A DNA stretch of 36,538 nucleotides from positions 1 to 36,538 of the IMG/VR virus record IMGVR_UViG_3300046698_000387. One strand, written 5' to 3'. The notes beneath the pieces were generated by a model. The model was given only the letters and a program-made list of their open reading frames with translations, was not told the DNA's origin and ran no database searches. Position 1 is the stretch's first letter, and each line of letters begins with the position of its first letter. The DNA comes from a virus. Shown in pieces: positions 12,666-19,757 of this stretch. A program made the position numbers and the translations under genes.

Positions 12666-13001
12666 ATGGCCGAAAACACCCACGAATTGAAAACCTGCCG
12701 CTTGGAATCCTGCGGTAAGCATTTTCAGCCCACGGTATCGTGGCAAGACTTCTGTACGGCGGAACATCGGCAACTTTGGAACGCGAAACACTACTGCGGG
12801 CATCGGCGCCCAATAGCGGAGTGTAACGTTGAGGGATGCGAAGCGCGGGCGCTTTTTGAAAAGGTCAAGATGTTTGAGACTCGATTCTCTCAATGCCACT
12901 GCAAGCGGTGGTTTGAAAAGAAGCCAGGGCAGGTGCATTGCTCGAAGGAGTGCCGGTACGTTGCGAAGCATGAAGCGGAGAAGAAACGACGCACTGCATG
13001 A
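12666..13001 (+). CDS. Zinc-finger protein with repeated Cys knuckles
   Basis: A 111-residue protein with treble-clef-like knuckles: 'CRLESCGKHF' plus 'FCTAEH' near residues 11-39, 'HYCGHRRP' and 'CNVEGC' near 45-59, and 'CHCKRWF' plus 'HCSKECR' near 78-99. ATG 12666 is chosen because it follows TGCTACAAT by 9 nt. The gene overlaps the methyltransferase remnant (ATGA), so they form an operon. Probably a DNA- or RNA-binding accessory protein. Confidence 0.7.
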   Translation: MAENTHELKTCRLESCGKHFQPTVSWQDFCTAEHRQLWNAKHYCGHRRPIAECNVEGCEARALFEKVKMFETRFSQCHCKRWFEKKPGQVHCSKECRYVAKHEAEKKRRTA

Positions 13002-13336
13002 AGCCTCTTGCCATTGATCTCTATTGCGGGCTCGGAGGGTGGACAGAAGGGCTCCTTGCCGAAGGGTACGAGGTTGTAGGCTTCGATATTGAGCGGCATG
13101 TGTACCCCGTCCCTGAGATGCCGGAAGGGGCCTTAGATGAACGGCGGAAAGCGGCAAGCGGTACGAAGGCGGGCGGCGATTGGTTTGGAACGTATGTGGA
13201 GGAAAAGGCGCGCGGTACGATATCACCTACGCGCCTCACGGGGAAGGGGACGACGGCCCGGAAAGCGGCCTCGGCTCAGATAGCGAAAATCCCCTTTGAA
13301 CTGGCCCGGTACATCGCTGCCACGTTCAAGCCGTAA
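12998..13336 (+). pseudogene. C5-cytosine methyltransferase with internal deletion of the catalytic core
   Basis: A 112-residue frame. Residues 1-35 are the methyltransferase motif I/II region ('AIDLYCGLGGWTEG', 'VVGFDIERH'). Residues about 58-112 match the C-terminal part of phage C5 methyltransferases ('GGDWFGTYVEEKARG', 'RLTGKGTTARKAASAQIAKIPFELARYIA'). The PCQ catalytic loop and target-recognition region are missing; full-length relatives have roughly 250-300 residues. The frame is intact from ATG to TAA across the deletion and coupled to the gene before it. It cannot methylate DNA alone. It is either a dying gene or a cofactor-binding remnant kept for another role. Confidence 0.8.
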
Positions 13337-13826
13337 CCTTCTCTGGCGCCGATTCCCTTGCCTGTCGGACTACAGGGTGCTCATACTCTCCTTGCTCGGA
13401 TAGAAAGTCTCGGATCTTCCTTGCAAGGGGCATAGCGGCGTTCTCAAGGGATTTTGCAAAGGGGCTCGCGGGAATCGTGTTTGCAACCATCCTCTGCAAT
13501 TCCTCATTGGTCAGCGTGTTTTTCCGCGTGGCTGCATGGATCGGCGCCCTGGTTATTTCGGACGCCGCTAAGAGGGCGGCATCTCCAACGTGGTAGGACT
13601 GTATGAGCTTCAACCCCATCATGCCGGCATAGAAGCCCGTGGCCTCTCGGATGATCTCTTTGAAGTGCTGCAAATGGTATTTCTCCAGATGCCGGTGTAG
13701 GGACGCCATCATGCGAAGCGTACGCGCCTGTTCGGTCTCTCCGATGATGGGGACTCCGAAATTGATTGCGTGGTGGCAGAGTTTGCAGACGGTCAAACTG
13801 TCGATGGTCTGGGGGTTGGCGCTCAC
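13326..13826 (-). CDS. Zinc-finger helical protein, unknown
   Basis: A 166-residue protein with a classical-looking C-x2-C ... H-x4-H pattern at residues 14-51 (VCKLCHH, then RHLEKYHLQHF). A helical region with 'FYAGMMGLKLIQSY' and a charged C-terminus follow. It starts at GTG 13826, overlapping the stop of the 502-residue gene (GTGA). Its 3' end overlaps the convergent methyltransferase remnant by 11 bp. Function unknown; linked to the large gene upstream. Confidence 0.65.
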   Translation of the reverse strand: MSANPQTIDSLTVCKLCHHAINFGVPIIGETEQARTLRMMASLHRHLEKYHLQHFKEIIREATGFYAGMMGLKLIQSYHVGDAALLAASEITRAPIHAATRKNTLTNEELQRMVANTIPASPFAKSLENAAMPLARKIRDFLSEQGEYEHPVVRQARESAPEKVTA

Positions 13827-15331
13827 GGTTGAACCTCCTCAACTTCTTCCTGCTCTTCAAGGTCTACAACCGCTTGCGCGGCTTCCGGCTGCCACTCCAC
13901 AAAGCTCTTGATGAATTCCGCGAACTTGTCTCCCGCGGCGGCGATTTCCGGCCAGAATGGGGAAGTCTGGAAGAGGCTAACGATGTTCTCGGCTCCGGCG
14001 GCTTGTTTCAGGTGCATCCACTTCAAGCCTTTCCAATCGGCGCCATATCCGTCGAAGATCCACGACGCGAAGTCGCCTCCGTCTCCCTTCCCTTCCTTAA
14101 ACCACTGAATCAGGGCAGGGCCGAATTCAGAAAAGAAGGCTTGCGCCAACTGCGGGTCTACGGGCGGGGCTTCGGTTGCAGCCGGCGGCGCGCCATTGCT
14201 GGGCGGCGGGGCGGCTCCATTTGGCGCGGGCTGCTGTCCTTGAGGCAGGGCGGCGGCTCCTGGTTGCTGCTGCTGTTGCTGCGGTCGCGGCGCGGCCTGC
14301 GCGATGCGGGCTACCACCATCGGAAGGACGGGCTTTATCGAGTCGAGCAAGCCCGTCACGATGGGCTGCCAGAATTCCTCGCTGCCTGACATGCGGGAGC
14401 GGGTAACGGCCTGGAGCGCATCTTTCGCGCCTCCCCATAGACCTTTCAACCCGCCCTCGGGAATCAGCCCCAGCTTCTGGGCCTCCGCAACCAGTTCGGT
14501 GAGGTTCCCAAGTCCGGACTTGGCGGGTTGGCTTTCCTTGCGGAGTTCTGCGGCAAGGCGTTCGGAACGTTCCCGCTCTACGGTCAGCTCCAAACGCTGG
14601 TGTTCTAGCATCGTTTTCATCACTTCCACCATTGGGTTATCGGCCTTCATCGACATGAACTTTTCAGCAATGGCGAGTCCGGTCATGATTGGATCGGCGG
14701 CGGGCGTCAGGGGCGCGGCGACGGGCTGCTGTGCTTTCGCCTCTTGTTTGAAATCGTTTGCCATGTCGCGGAAGAGCCGGAACTTCTCTACCGTGTCGTC
14801 AATCGGGCGCTGTGCTTGTTCCTGCTGCTGCTGGGCGGCGGTCTTCGGCAACATCGGGGCGGCCCATGCCCACTTTTTGTTGCGCGAGTCGTTCACCCAT
14901 TCGCCCGGTGGAACCTTCGGCGGAAAGTTCGGGTTGAGCATTTCGAAAATCGCGGAGTCCACCTGGTCACCGGTATTCTCCCCCGGCTTGCGGAAAGTCA
15001 GAATGGCCCGATATTTCCCGCTGCCGTGGTCAACGAGTATTTTGTCCTGGTCCACCGGCTCGTCGTACTTCATGACGAAGACGGTGCTGTTTCCGCCTTT
15101 CAATCGGTCGGTGATAGGCTCCAAACGGTAGAGGTAGACGTTAGCGCGAGTGCCCCAATCTTCCGATTGGATGCGCTTTTGGCCCTCGAAAAATGAAAGG
15201 GTTCTCATGGGCTTGTTTGGCTGGGCCTCGGCGGGTTGAGGGTCGGTTTGAACCGCTGGCGGCTCGAAGGCTTCAGGTATCTCGACCTCTACGGCTGGGA
15301 CGGGGCGGGCTTTTTTGGCTATTCTGGGCAT
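13823..15331 (-). CDS. Large conserved phage/MGE protein, unknown function
   Basis: A 502-residue protein, the largest in the genome. Residues about 40-150 form a compact alpha/beta domain ('NVYLYRLEPITDR', 'STVFVMKYDEPVDQDKILVDHGSGKYRAILTF', 'NPNFPPKVPPGEW'). I recall this from uncharacterised proteins of metagenomic phages and plasmids. Residues 160-290 are helical and coiled-coil-like. Residues 335-400 are a Gln/Pro/Ala-rich linker with poly-Gln, and 400-502 a helical domain with an acidic tail. No P-loop or polymerase motif is present. It is transcribed divergently from the virion operon. Scaffold, adaptor or DNA-handling roles are possible. Confidence 0.65.
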   Translation of the reverse strand: MPRIAKKARPVPAVEVEIPEAFEPPAVQTDPQPAEAQPNKPMRTLSFFEGQKRIQSEDWGTRANVYLYRLEPITDRLKGGNSTVFVMKYDEPVDQDKILVDHGSGKYRAILTFRKPGENTGDQVDSAIFEMLNPNFPPKVPPGEWVNDSRNKKWAWAAPMLPKTAAQQQQEQAQRPIDDTVEKFRLFRDMANDFKQEAKAQQPVAAPLTPAADPIMTGLAIAEKFMSMKADNPMVEVMKTMLEHQRLELTVERERSERLAAELRKESQPAKSGLGNLTELVAEAQKLGLIPEGGLKGLWGGAKDALQAVTRSRMSGSEEFWQPIVTGLLDSIKPVLPMVVARIAQAAPRPQQQQQQPGAAALPQGQQPAPNGAAPPPSNGAPPAATEAPPVDPQLAQAFFSEFGPALIQWFKEGKGDGGDFASWIFDGYGADWKGLKWMHLKQAAGAENIVSLFQTSPFWPEIAAAGDKFAEFIKSFVEWQPEAAQAVVDLEEQEEVEEVQP

Positions 15332-15470
15332 CTTTTTTGACCTTTTCTCGTGTATCCGGCTTGCACGGGCTTCGTACGGGGTCTGTAGCGCCTGTACTGT
15401 AACGTAATGTATTCCAAAGGAGATAGCGAACGCAACGGCCTCGGGAAAAGCTGTTCTACCATCTTGGTTG
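15332..15470. promoter_or_regulatory. Divergent promoter region of the virion operon
   Basis: A 139-bp spacer between the 502-residue minus-strand gene and the plus-strand virion operon. It contains 'ctgtactgtaacgtaatg', and TACCAT at 15457-15462 lies 8 nt before ATG 15471, a weaker form of the leaderless arrangement. No clear -35 box. Confidence 0.4.
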
Positions 15471-16661
15471 ATGGCGCCTCAATCAGCCTCGACCTTCGGC
15501 TACTTCCAACCTTCCCCGATTCCCGATGTGGCGACGGCTGAGACTATCCTCTTTATGTGCGGCTGCATCGACGGCTCGGCGCGCAATGCCCTGGTGCAAC
15601 AAGCGGCGCGGGATGCGGTAGCGGGGTTCGGTTCGCTCGGGGCCTTCGACGTTGCGGCCGGCGTGGTTGTTCCCTCGGTAGCGCAAACCAATGCGGATCT
15701 GGCGCGGGCCGTCTACTGGTACGCACGCTACAACATCGGCCGGCTGCACCATGGCGAGTTCAAAGCGCTGGTCGAAGCGTTCCCTGAAAAAAAGCAACTG
15801 CTCATCTCGCCCGATCTGCTACTCACGTCCTACCCGCAAGGCGATTGCTCGGCGTTCACAATGGCGATCTGCGCGCTGCTCAAGTGCTTGGGCATCGGTT
15901 ACGAGCTGGTGGCAGTCGCTGCGGACGGGCGCGATCCGTCGATCTTCTCACACGTCTACCCGCGGGCGATCGTGGAAGGCGGGGCGCGCCTGGTGCTCGA
16001 TGCGCATGCGGGCCCGTACCCGGGCTGGGAAGTACCGGCGGAAGATGTGTTCCGTAAACAGGTCTACGATTCGCAGGGGACTCCAGTGTCCGATCAGCCT
16101 TCTGGCTTTAAGGGGTTGCACATGTACCAATGGCGCGGCGGTATGGGGGATGTGGTTTGCGATTCGGAAGGGAACTGCGCGGACGATGGCAGTTCGATCG
16201 ATAGCAGCGGGGCATCGGTTGATTCTTCCGGCACGGAATGCGCGTTCGGTGCGCCGGTAGGCGGCGTGTGTCCCTCCGCTACGCCTTCGGTTGGCACTGG
16301 CATTACTGGATCATCCTGCCCCAACGGTTTTCAACTGAATGCGGCAGGCGGGCAGACGGGCCTGTGCAATTCCTATCCGGCGGGTTCTCTGACGGCTCCC
16401 TCACAAAGCGACTCCGCGGCTTGGGCTAACTTTGCAACCACGTTAACGAAGTCGGGCATGACCCTTGCGGAAATCAACGCCATTCAGCCGGGTACGGTGG
16501 TAAGCGCGAATGGATCGATCCTCCGGCAATCAACCGGCCTTGCGGTGCCAGTGGGAAGCGGTAGCAGCCTTACGGCGGCGCTTGGTTCGGGCAGCGGTTC
16601 AATGCTTGTTCTGCTTGCAGTCGGACTCGGCGCATTCCTGTTATTGAAGGGCAAGGGCTGA
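15471..16661 (+). CDS. Transglutaminase-like cysteine peptidase fused to a MYQW membrane module
   Basis: A 396-residue protein. Residues about 65-190 fit the transglutaminase-like fold: Cys in 'YPQGDCSAFTMAICALLK', His in 'IFSHVYPRA' and Asp in 'LVLDAHAGPYPGW' form the likely triad. Family members in phages are probably peptidases or amidases of wall or virion proteins. Near residue 218 the sequence MYQWRGGMGD appears, identical in style to the N-terminus of the protein at 1757. A Cys/Ser/Gly-rich region follows and a final membrane anchor (SMLVLLAVGLGAFLLL). An internal ATG at that motif (about 16123) has 'AAGGGG' before it, so a short product may also be made. It opens the virion operon. 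Confidence 0.7.
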   Translation: MAPQSASTFGYFQPSPIPDVATAETILFMCGCIDGSARNALVQQAARDAVAGFGSLGAFDVAAGVVVPSVAQTNADLARAVYWYARYNIGRLHHGEFKALVEAFPEKKQLLISPDLLLTSYPQGDCSAFTMAICALLKCLGIGYELVAVAADGRDPSIFSHVYPRAIVEGGARLVLDAHAGPYPGWEVPAEDVFRKQVYDSQGTPVSDQPSGFKGLHMYQWRGGMGDVVCDSEGNCADDGSSIDSSGASVDSSGTECAFGAPVGGVCPSATPSVGTGITGSSCPNGFQLNAAGGQTGLCNSYPAGSLTAPSQSDSAAWANFATTLTKSGMTLAEINAIQPGTVVSANGSILRQSTGLAVPVGSGSSLTAALGSGSGSMLVLLAVGLGAFLLLKGKG

Positions 16662-16664
16662 TGA

Positions 16665-17354
16665 ATGTACCAATGGCAAGGTTTAGGGAGCAGCGAAGCA
16701 ACGGGCCTGATAGAATCGGGGGCGGGCGCGGCTACAACGCTCCTGGCGGCTACGGGTACATCGGCCTCAATCGGCGGGGCGGTGGGTCTAAGCGCAGCGG
16801 TTGCGGTCCCCGTCGTTGGCGTGGCTATCGCCGCGGTCGCCCTGCTGGCCGAATACCTTATCGCCAACTCAGGGTGTGGCGTTACTTGCGTGGAAACGTC
16901 AAGCTGGGCGAATCAGGCGGCTACGCTTCTCGCTCAGAATATCGCGGCGTACTTCGATCTGCCCATTCCCCGGTCGGCATCGTCTCAAGCGGCCGCGCTT
17001 GCAACCTTCGATCAGATTTGGGCGGCCTTGGAACAGCAATGCGGGCAAGCGGGCACGGGCAACGCCGGGGTTCGGTGCATTACGGACAGGCAGGCCGGGG
17101 CGTGTACGTGGAAGCAGACGGCGGACAAAGTACCAGCCTGGGGTACGCCGGCGGCGGGGGAATGCTGGAACTGGTTCAACGGATACCGAGATCCTATCGC
17201 GAACGATCCAAACGTAGCGGACGATGCGACCGCGACGGCAACGAATCCAGCGGCGTATGTGTCCTCCGCTTTGAGTTCCGTAGCGGGCGGCTCCTCAACG
17301 GGCCTGCTGCTCTTGGCGGCGGCGGGGCTGGCAATCTATCTGATGGTGAAGTGA
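16665..17354 (+). CDS. MYQW membrane protein, unknown
   Basis: A 229-residue protein beginning MYQWQGLGSSE. Residues 20-65 are hydrophobic and Gly/Ala-rich (two possible membrane segments, 'GGAVGLSAAVAVPVVGVAIAAVALLAEYLI'). A Cys-containing soluble region covers residues 65-200 (CGVTC, QQCGQAG, CITD), and a C-terminal membrane anchor ends it (TGLLLLAAAGLAIYLMV). It starts 4 nt after the previous stop. Likely a virion membrane or entry-apparatus protein, inferred from the shared tag and anchor. Confidence 0.6.
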   Translation: MYQWQGLGSSEATGLIESGAGAATTLLAATGTSASIGGAVGLSAAVAVPVVGVAIAAVALLAEYLIANSGCGVTCVETSSWANQAATLLAQNIAAYFDLPIPRSASSQAAALATFDQIWAALEQQCGQAGTGNAGVRCITDRQAGACTWKQTADKVPAWGTPAAGECWNWFNGYRDPIANDPNVADDATATATNPAAYVSSALSSVAGGSSTGLLLLAAAGLAIYLMVK

Positions 17355-17364
17355 GGTCATAAAT

Positions 17365-18192
17365 ATGGATGCGCTCGTAAAGGTCTTGATCGGCGCGGCG
17401 GTGGCGTACGCCGGCTACGAGATGTTTTTCGCAGTTCCGGCCTCATGGACTGCAGTAGGGGGAACGTCGGCGCAGTGGGCGGCTCTTTCGTCTGCCAATC
17501 AAACGGTGTGGAATGGCTTGACGGCGGCCGAGCAGACGGCGGCGAACGCCAATCAACTCTTAGCGGCGACAAGTACTGCGACGGCTTCAACTACGGCGGC
17601 CGCTTCGACTACAGCGGCTCCGCCGTCGCCCCCGGCTACATCTCCGAATTACGGGTCACAGACGGGGCAAGCTATCCAATCGGGTTCGTGTCTTCCTGGG
17701 TTCGTTTTCAGTCCTGCGGCGGCCGGATGCGTTCAAGCTGGAGGTTCGGACGGCACTATGCCGGTCGCGCCCATAACCGCTGCGGCTCCCGTTTCTGCCT
17801 TCCCTGGTTATCCGGACGTCACGAGCCTCGCTTCCTTGGCCTTGAGGATACAGAGCATGGCGGCGCCCGATACCAACATGGTCAACGGGCAGATGCCGGG
17901 AGACCACTGGAACTATTACGCGAACGAAATCACGGGGAAGACGTTTTCGCCAGCCTACGGATCCGGTCCTATGACTTTCGCAACGTACTGGGCCGCTCAA
18001 TCGCCAGTGATCGCCGCTCAAACCGGCCTGGGATCGTTGATGGCGGGCCTTGGTGCGCTGGTGAACAGGCAACGGGCAGGGATGGGCGCTTACGTTCAGC
18101 AAACCCAGCAATACGCCTTCAATAGCGATGCGCAAGCGCGAACGACGCCGTTCTTTTTCGACGCGGATACGGATGGACGTTCCTGGAACTGA
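17365..18192 (+). CDS. N-anchored virion-type protein, unknown
   Basis: A 275-residue protein with an N-terminal membrane segment (LVKVLIGAAVAYAGYEMFFAV, residues 4-24), an Ala/Thr/Pro-rich linker at about 65-95 and a soluble helical C-terminal domain ('GDHWNYYANEITGK', 'YGSGPMTFATYWAAQ') ending 'FFFDADTDGRSWN'. The ribosome site 'gaggtcataaat' precedes ATG 17365. Probably a membrane-linked virion component. Confidence 0.6.
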   Translation: MDALVKVLIGAAVAYAGYEMFFAVPASWTAVGGTSAQWAALSSANQTVWNGLTAAEQTAANANQLLAATSTATASTTAAASTTAAPPSPPATSPNYGSQTGQAIQSGSCLPGFVFSPAAAGCVQAGGSDGTMPVAPITAAAPVSAFPGYPDVTSLASLALRIQSMAAPDTNMVNGQMPGDHWNYYANEITGKTFSPAYGSGPMTFATYWAAQSPVIAAQTGLGSLMAGLGALVNRQRAGMGAYVQQTQQYAFNSDAQARTTPFFFDADTDGRSWN

Positions 18193-18193
18193 T

Positions 18194-18460
18194 ATGTACG
18201 CTTGGCAACCACAATACGGGATTGGGGACTACACGGATGCCGATGGCAATCTGGTGGCGTCGAACATCGACACGCCGGAGGGCTCCCCAAGCCCCATACC
18301 GATTGTTTCGCAAGGGCCGGTTGTGAACGCTCCGGCGAATGCTGCCTCTGCCGCCGCCGGGTCGCTTTCGGCCTGGCTGAATGCGAACGCCATGACCGTA
18401 GCAATTGGATGCTCCATGTTTGTGGGCCTCCTGGTGATTGGAGCGGGAAAGAGACGATGA
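18194..18460 (+). CDS. MYAW small membrane protein
   Basis: An 88-residue protein starting MYAWQPQYGIGD, a variant of the MYQW tag. It has a polar middle and a C-terminal membrane segment (AMTVAIGCSMFVGLLVIGAG) followed by KRR. Starts one base after the previous stop and overlaps the next gene by 4 nt. Confidence 0.65.
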   Translation: MYAWQPQYGIGDYTDADGNLVASNIDTPEGSPSPIPIVSQGPVVNAPANAASAAAGSLSAWLNANAMTVAIGCSMFVGLLVIGAGKRR

Positions 18461-18708
18461 CGCGGAATCCCAAAGGCCGGGTTGACGTGCTGGCGCTGGC
18501 GCTTGCGGAGCGCCTGACGCATGAACGACTCGAGCCGCGCATCGGAAATGTGCCGGTGTGGGATGTGCTCAAGCCCATCGCAGAACAGGGAATCAAGGCG
18601 GGCATGAAGTCGCTGGGCGTGCCTTGCAAAAACCTGCTCAATTCAGGGTTTGGCAAGGCGCTTGAAGCGGCTCTCGATAGGACGCGCGTGTCCGGGGGGT
18701 GCGCCTGA
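18457..18708 (+). CDS. Small soluble protein, unknown
   Basis: An 83-residue protein without a membrane segment, helical ('RVDVLALALAERL', 'VLKPIAEQGIKAGMKSLG'). ATGA overlap with the gene before it and TGATG overlap with the gene after it show tight coupling. A dispersed-motif copy lies in its last codons (18679-18694). Function unknown. Confidence 0.6.
   Translation: MTRNPKGRVDVLALALAERLTHERLEPRIGNVPVWDVLKPIAEQGIKAGMKSLGVPCKNLLNSGFGKALEAALDRTRVSGGCA
18679..18694 (-). repeat. Dispersed 16-bp motif (minus orientation)
   Basis: AGGACGCGCGTGTCCG, reverse complement CGGACACGCGCGTCCT. Confidence 0.75.
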
Positions 18709-19103
18709 TGTACCAGGGACTCGGAGCGCCTTACGTGACCGGAAGTAGCGGCGCAATCATCGACTGCGGGCAATGGGGCAACCTGTTCCAGTCCGCATGC
18801 TGGAACCCGTTTGCTCAGACGTACTCCATGCTCGACTTCACCACGCAATCGGGTCTCGGCCCGGCGGCGAGTCCCGCTACTGTGGCGGCGGTGGCGGCGG
18901 ATACACAGACGGTGATTCAACAGCAATGCGCGGCGAATCCCGCCGATTGCGCCATTGCGAGTTCAAGCGATCCATACGCGGCGTCGGCGGCGGCGGGTGT
19001 TGCTGATGCGGTTTCGAGCGTGACCGGCGCTATTCCAACTTGGCTTTGGGCGGTCCTTATCGGCGGCGGGGCGCTGCTGGTCTATACGGCGGTGTCGAGG
19101 TAA
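18708..19103 (+). CDS. MYQ-type membrane protein
   Basis: A 131-residue protein beginning MYQGLGAPYVTG. Residues 20-100 are soluble with four Cys (DCGQWG, SACWNPF, QQCAANPADCA). A C-terminal membrane segment (IPTWLWAVLIGGGALLVYT) follows. It shares the tag-soluble-anchor plan of its neighbours. Cys pairs suggest an extracytoplasmic domain, consistent with a virion membrane. Confidence 0.65.
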   Translation: MYQGLGAPYVTGSSGAIIDCGQWGNLFQSACWNPFAQTYSMLDFTTQSGLGPAASPATVAAVAADTQTVIQQQCAANPADCAIASSSDPYAASAAAGVADAVSSVTGAIPTWLWAVLIGGGALLVYTAVSR

Positions 19104-19107
19104 ACCC

Positions 19108-19491
19108 ATGTACGAACTTTCTCAACCTCTCAATCCGGAGCTCTACGGCGTGCGGCCCGATGGCGTTCGTTTCCTCGAGCGTCAAGGGATGGGATGCAGC
19201 GGCCTCGGCTGCAATGGCATGGGCGGATTGACCATGGACGGATCCGGCATCTTCGGTACTGGCATCTTCGGCACTGGGGTAACCTTGACGGACTTCTCAA
19301 CCTGGAGCATCGGGGAATACGCGGCGATCGCTGTCGGGCTCTTCGTGCTGTTCTCTGTGGCCTCCACGGGTCAGAGTGCCGCGTCTTCGGTGGGGCGCAA
19401 GGTCAAGTCGATATCGAAGATTGGGCAAAAGCGGCGGGCAACGAAGGCGGCGCGGCTTCGTAGTGAAGCGGCGCAACTGGAGGCGGCATGA
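19108..19491 (+). CDS. Single-pass membrane protein with basic coiled-coil tail
   Basis: A 127-residue protein starting MYELSQPLNPEL. The middle holds a Gly-rich repeat (GSGIFGTGIFGTGV), then a membrane segment (EYAAIAVGLFVLFSVAS) and a Lys/Arg-rich helical tail (KVKSISKIGQKRRATKAARL). 'gaggtaaaccc' provides the ribosome site. The basic tail could contact DNA inside the particle; inferred. Confidence 0.6.
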   Translation: MYELSQPLNPELYGVRPDGVRFLERQGMGCSGLGCNGMGGLTMDGSGIFGTGIFGTGVTLTDFSTWSIGEYAAIAVGLFVLFSVASTGQSAASSVGRKVKSISKIGQKRRATKAARLRSEAAQLEAA

Positions 19492-19757
19492 CGAATCGCC
19501 CCTTGACCTGGCCTTTCAAAATCGACAAGACCCAGCTCCTGAACGGGATTTTCGGCATCGTGTGCGCGGTCGCCTCGCTCGCTGCGGAAACCGATACCAT
19601 GCCCTTCCTGCCCGATAAGTGGAAGCACTACGTTTCCGGGGCCGCGGTAGTCGCCTTGTGGATCAAAGGGCACTGGAATTACTGGATCAACCCGAACGGG
19701 ACTCCAGCAACCACGGCGTATGTGGCGCAAAAGCCCAATCCGGCGGTGTCGCAATGA
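19488..19757 (+). CDS. Holin-like or small membrane protein
   Basis: An 89-residue protein with two hydrophobic segments (LLNGIFGIVCAVASLAA, residues 17-33; HYVSGAAVVALWIKGHW, residues 46-62) and a short soluble tail (NPNGTPATTAYV). Size and topology fit small phage holins, and similar proteins end in 'xGTPATxAYV'. It overlaps the next gene by 4 nt (ATGA). Holin role is a hypothesis. Confidence 0.5.
   Translation: MTNRPLTWPFKIDKTQLLNGIFGIVCAVASLAAETDTMPFLPDKWKHYVSGAAVVALWIKGHWNYWINPNGTPATTAYVAQKPNPAVSQ

Noticed and set aside
12489-13226. 245-residue minus-strand frame opposite the zinc protein and methyltransferase remnant
   Set aside because: The plus-strand frames have family motifs and a promoter; the antisense frame is composition-driven.
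16661-17362. Alternative 233-residue plus-strand frame starting at 16661
   Set aside because: It overlaps the MYQW membrane protein in another frame, is Gly/Arg-rich and lacks the tag and anchor; the 16665 frame fits the operon.
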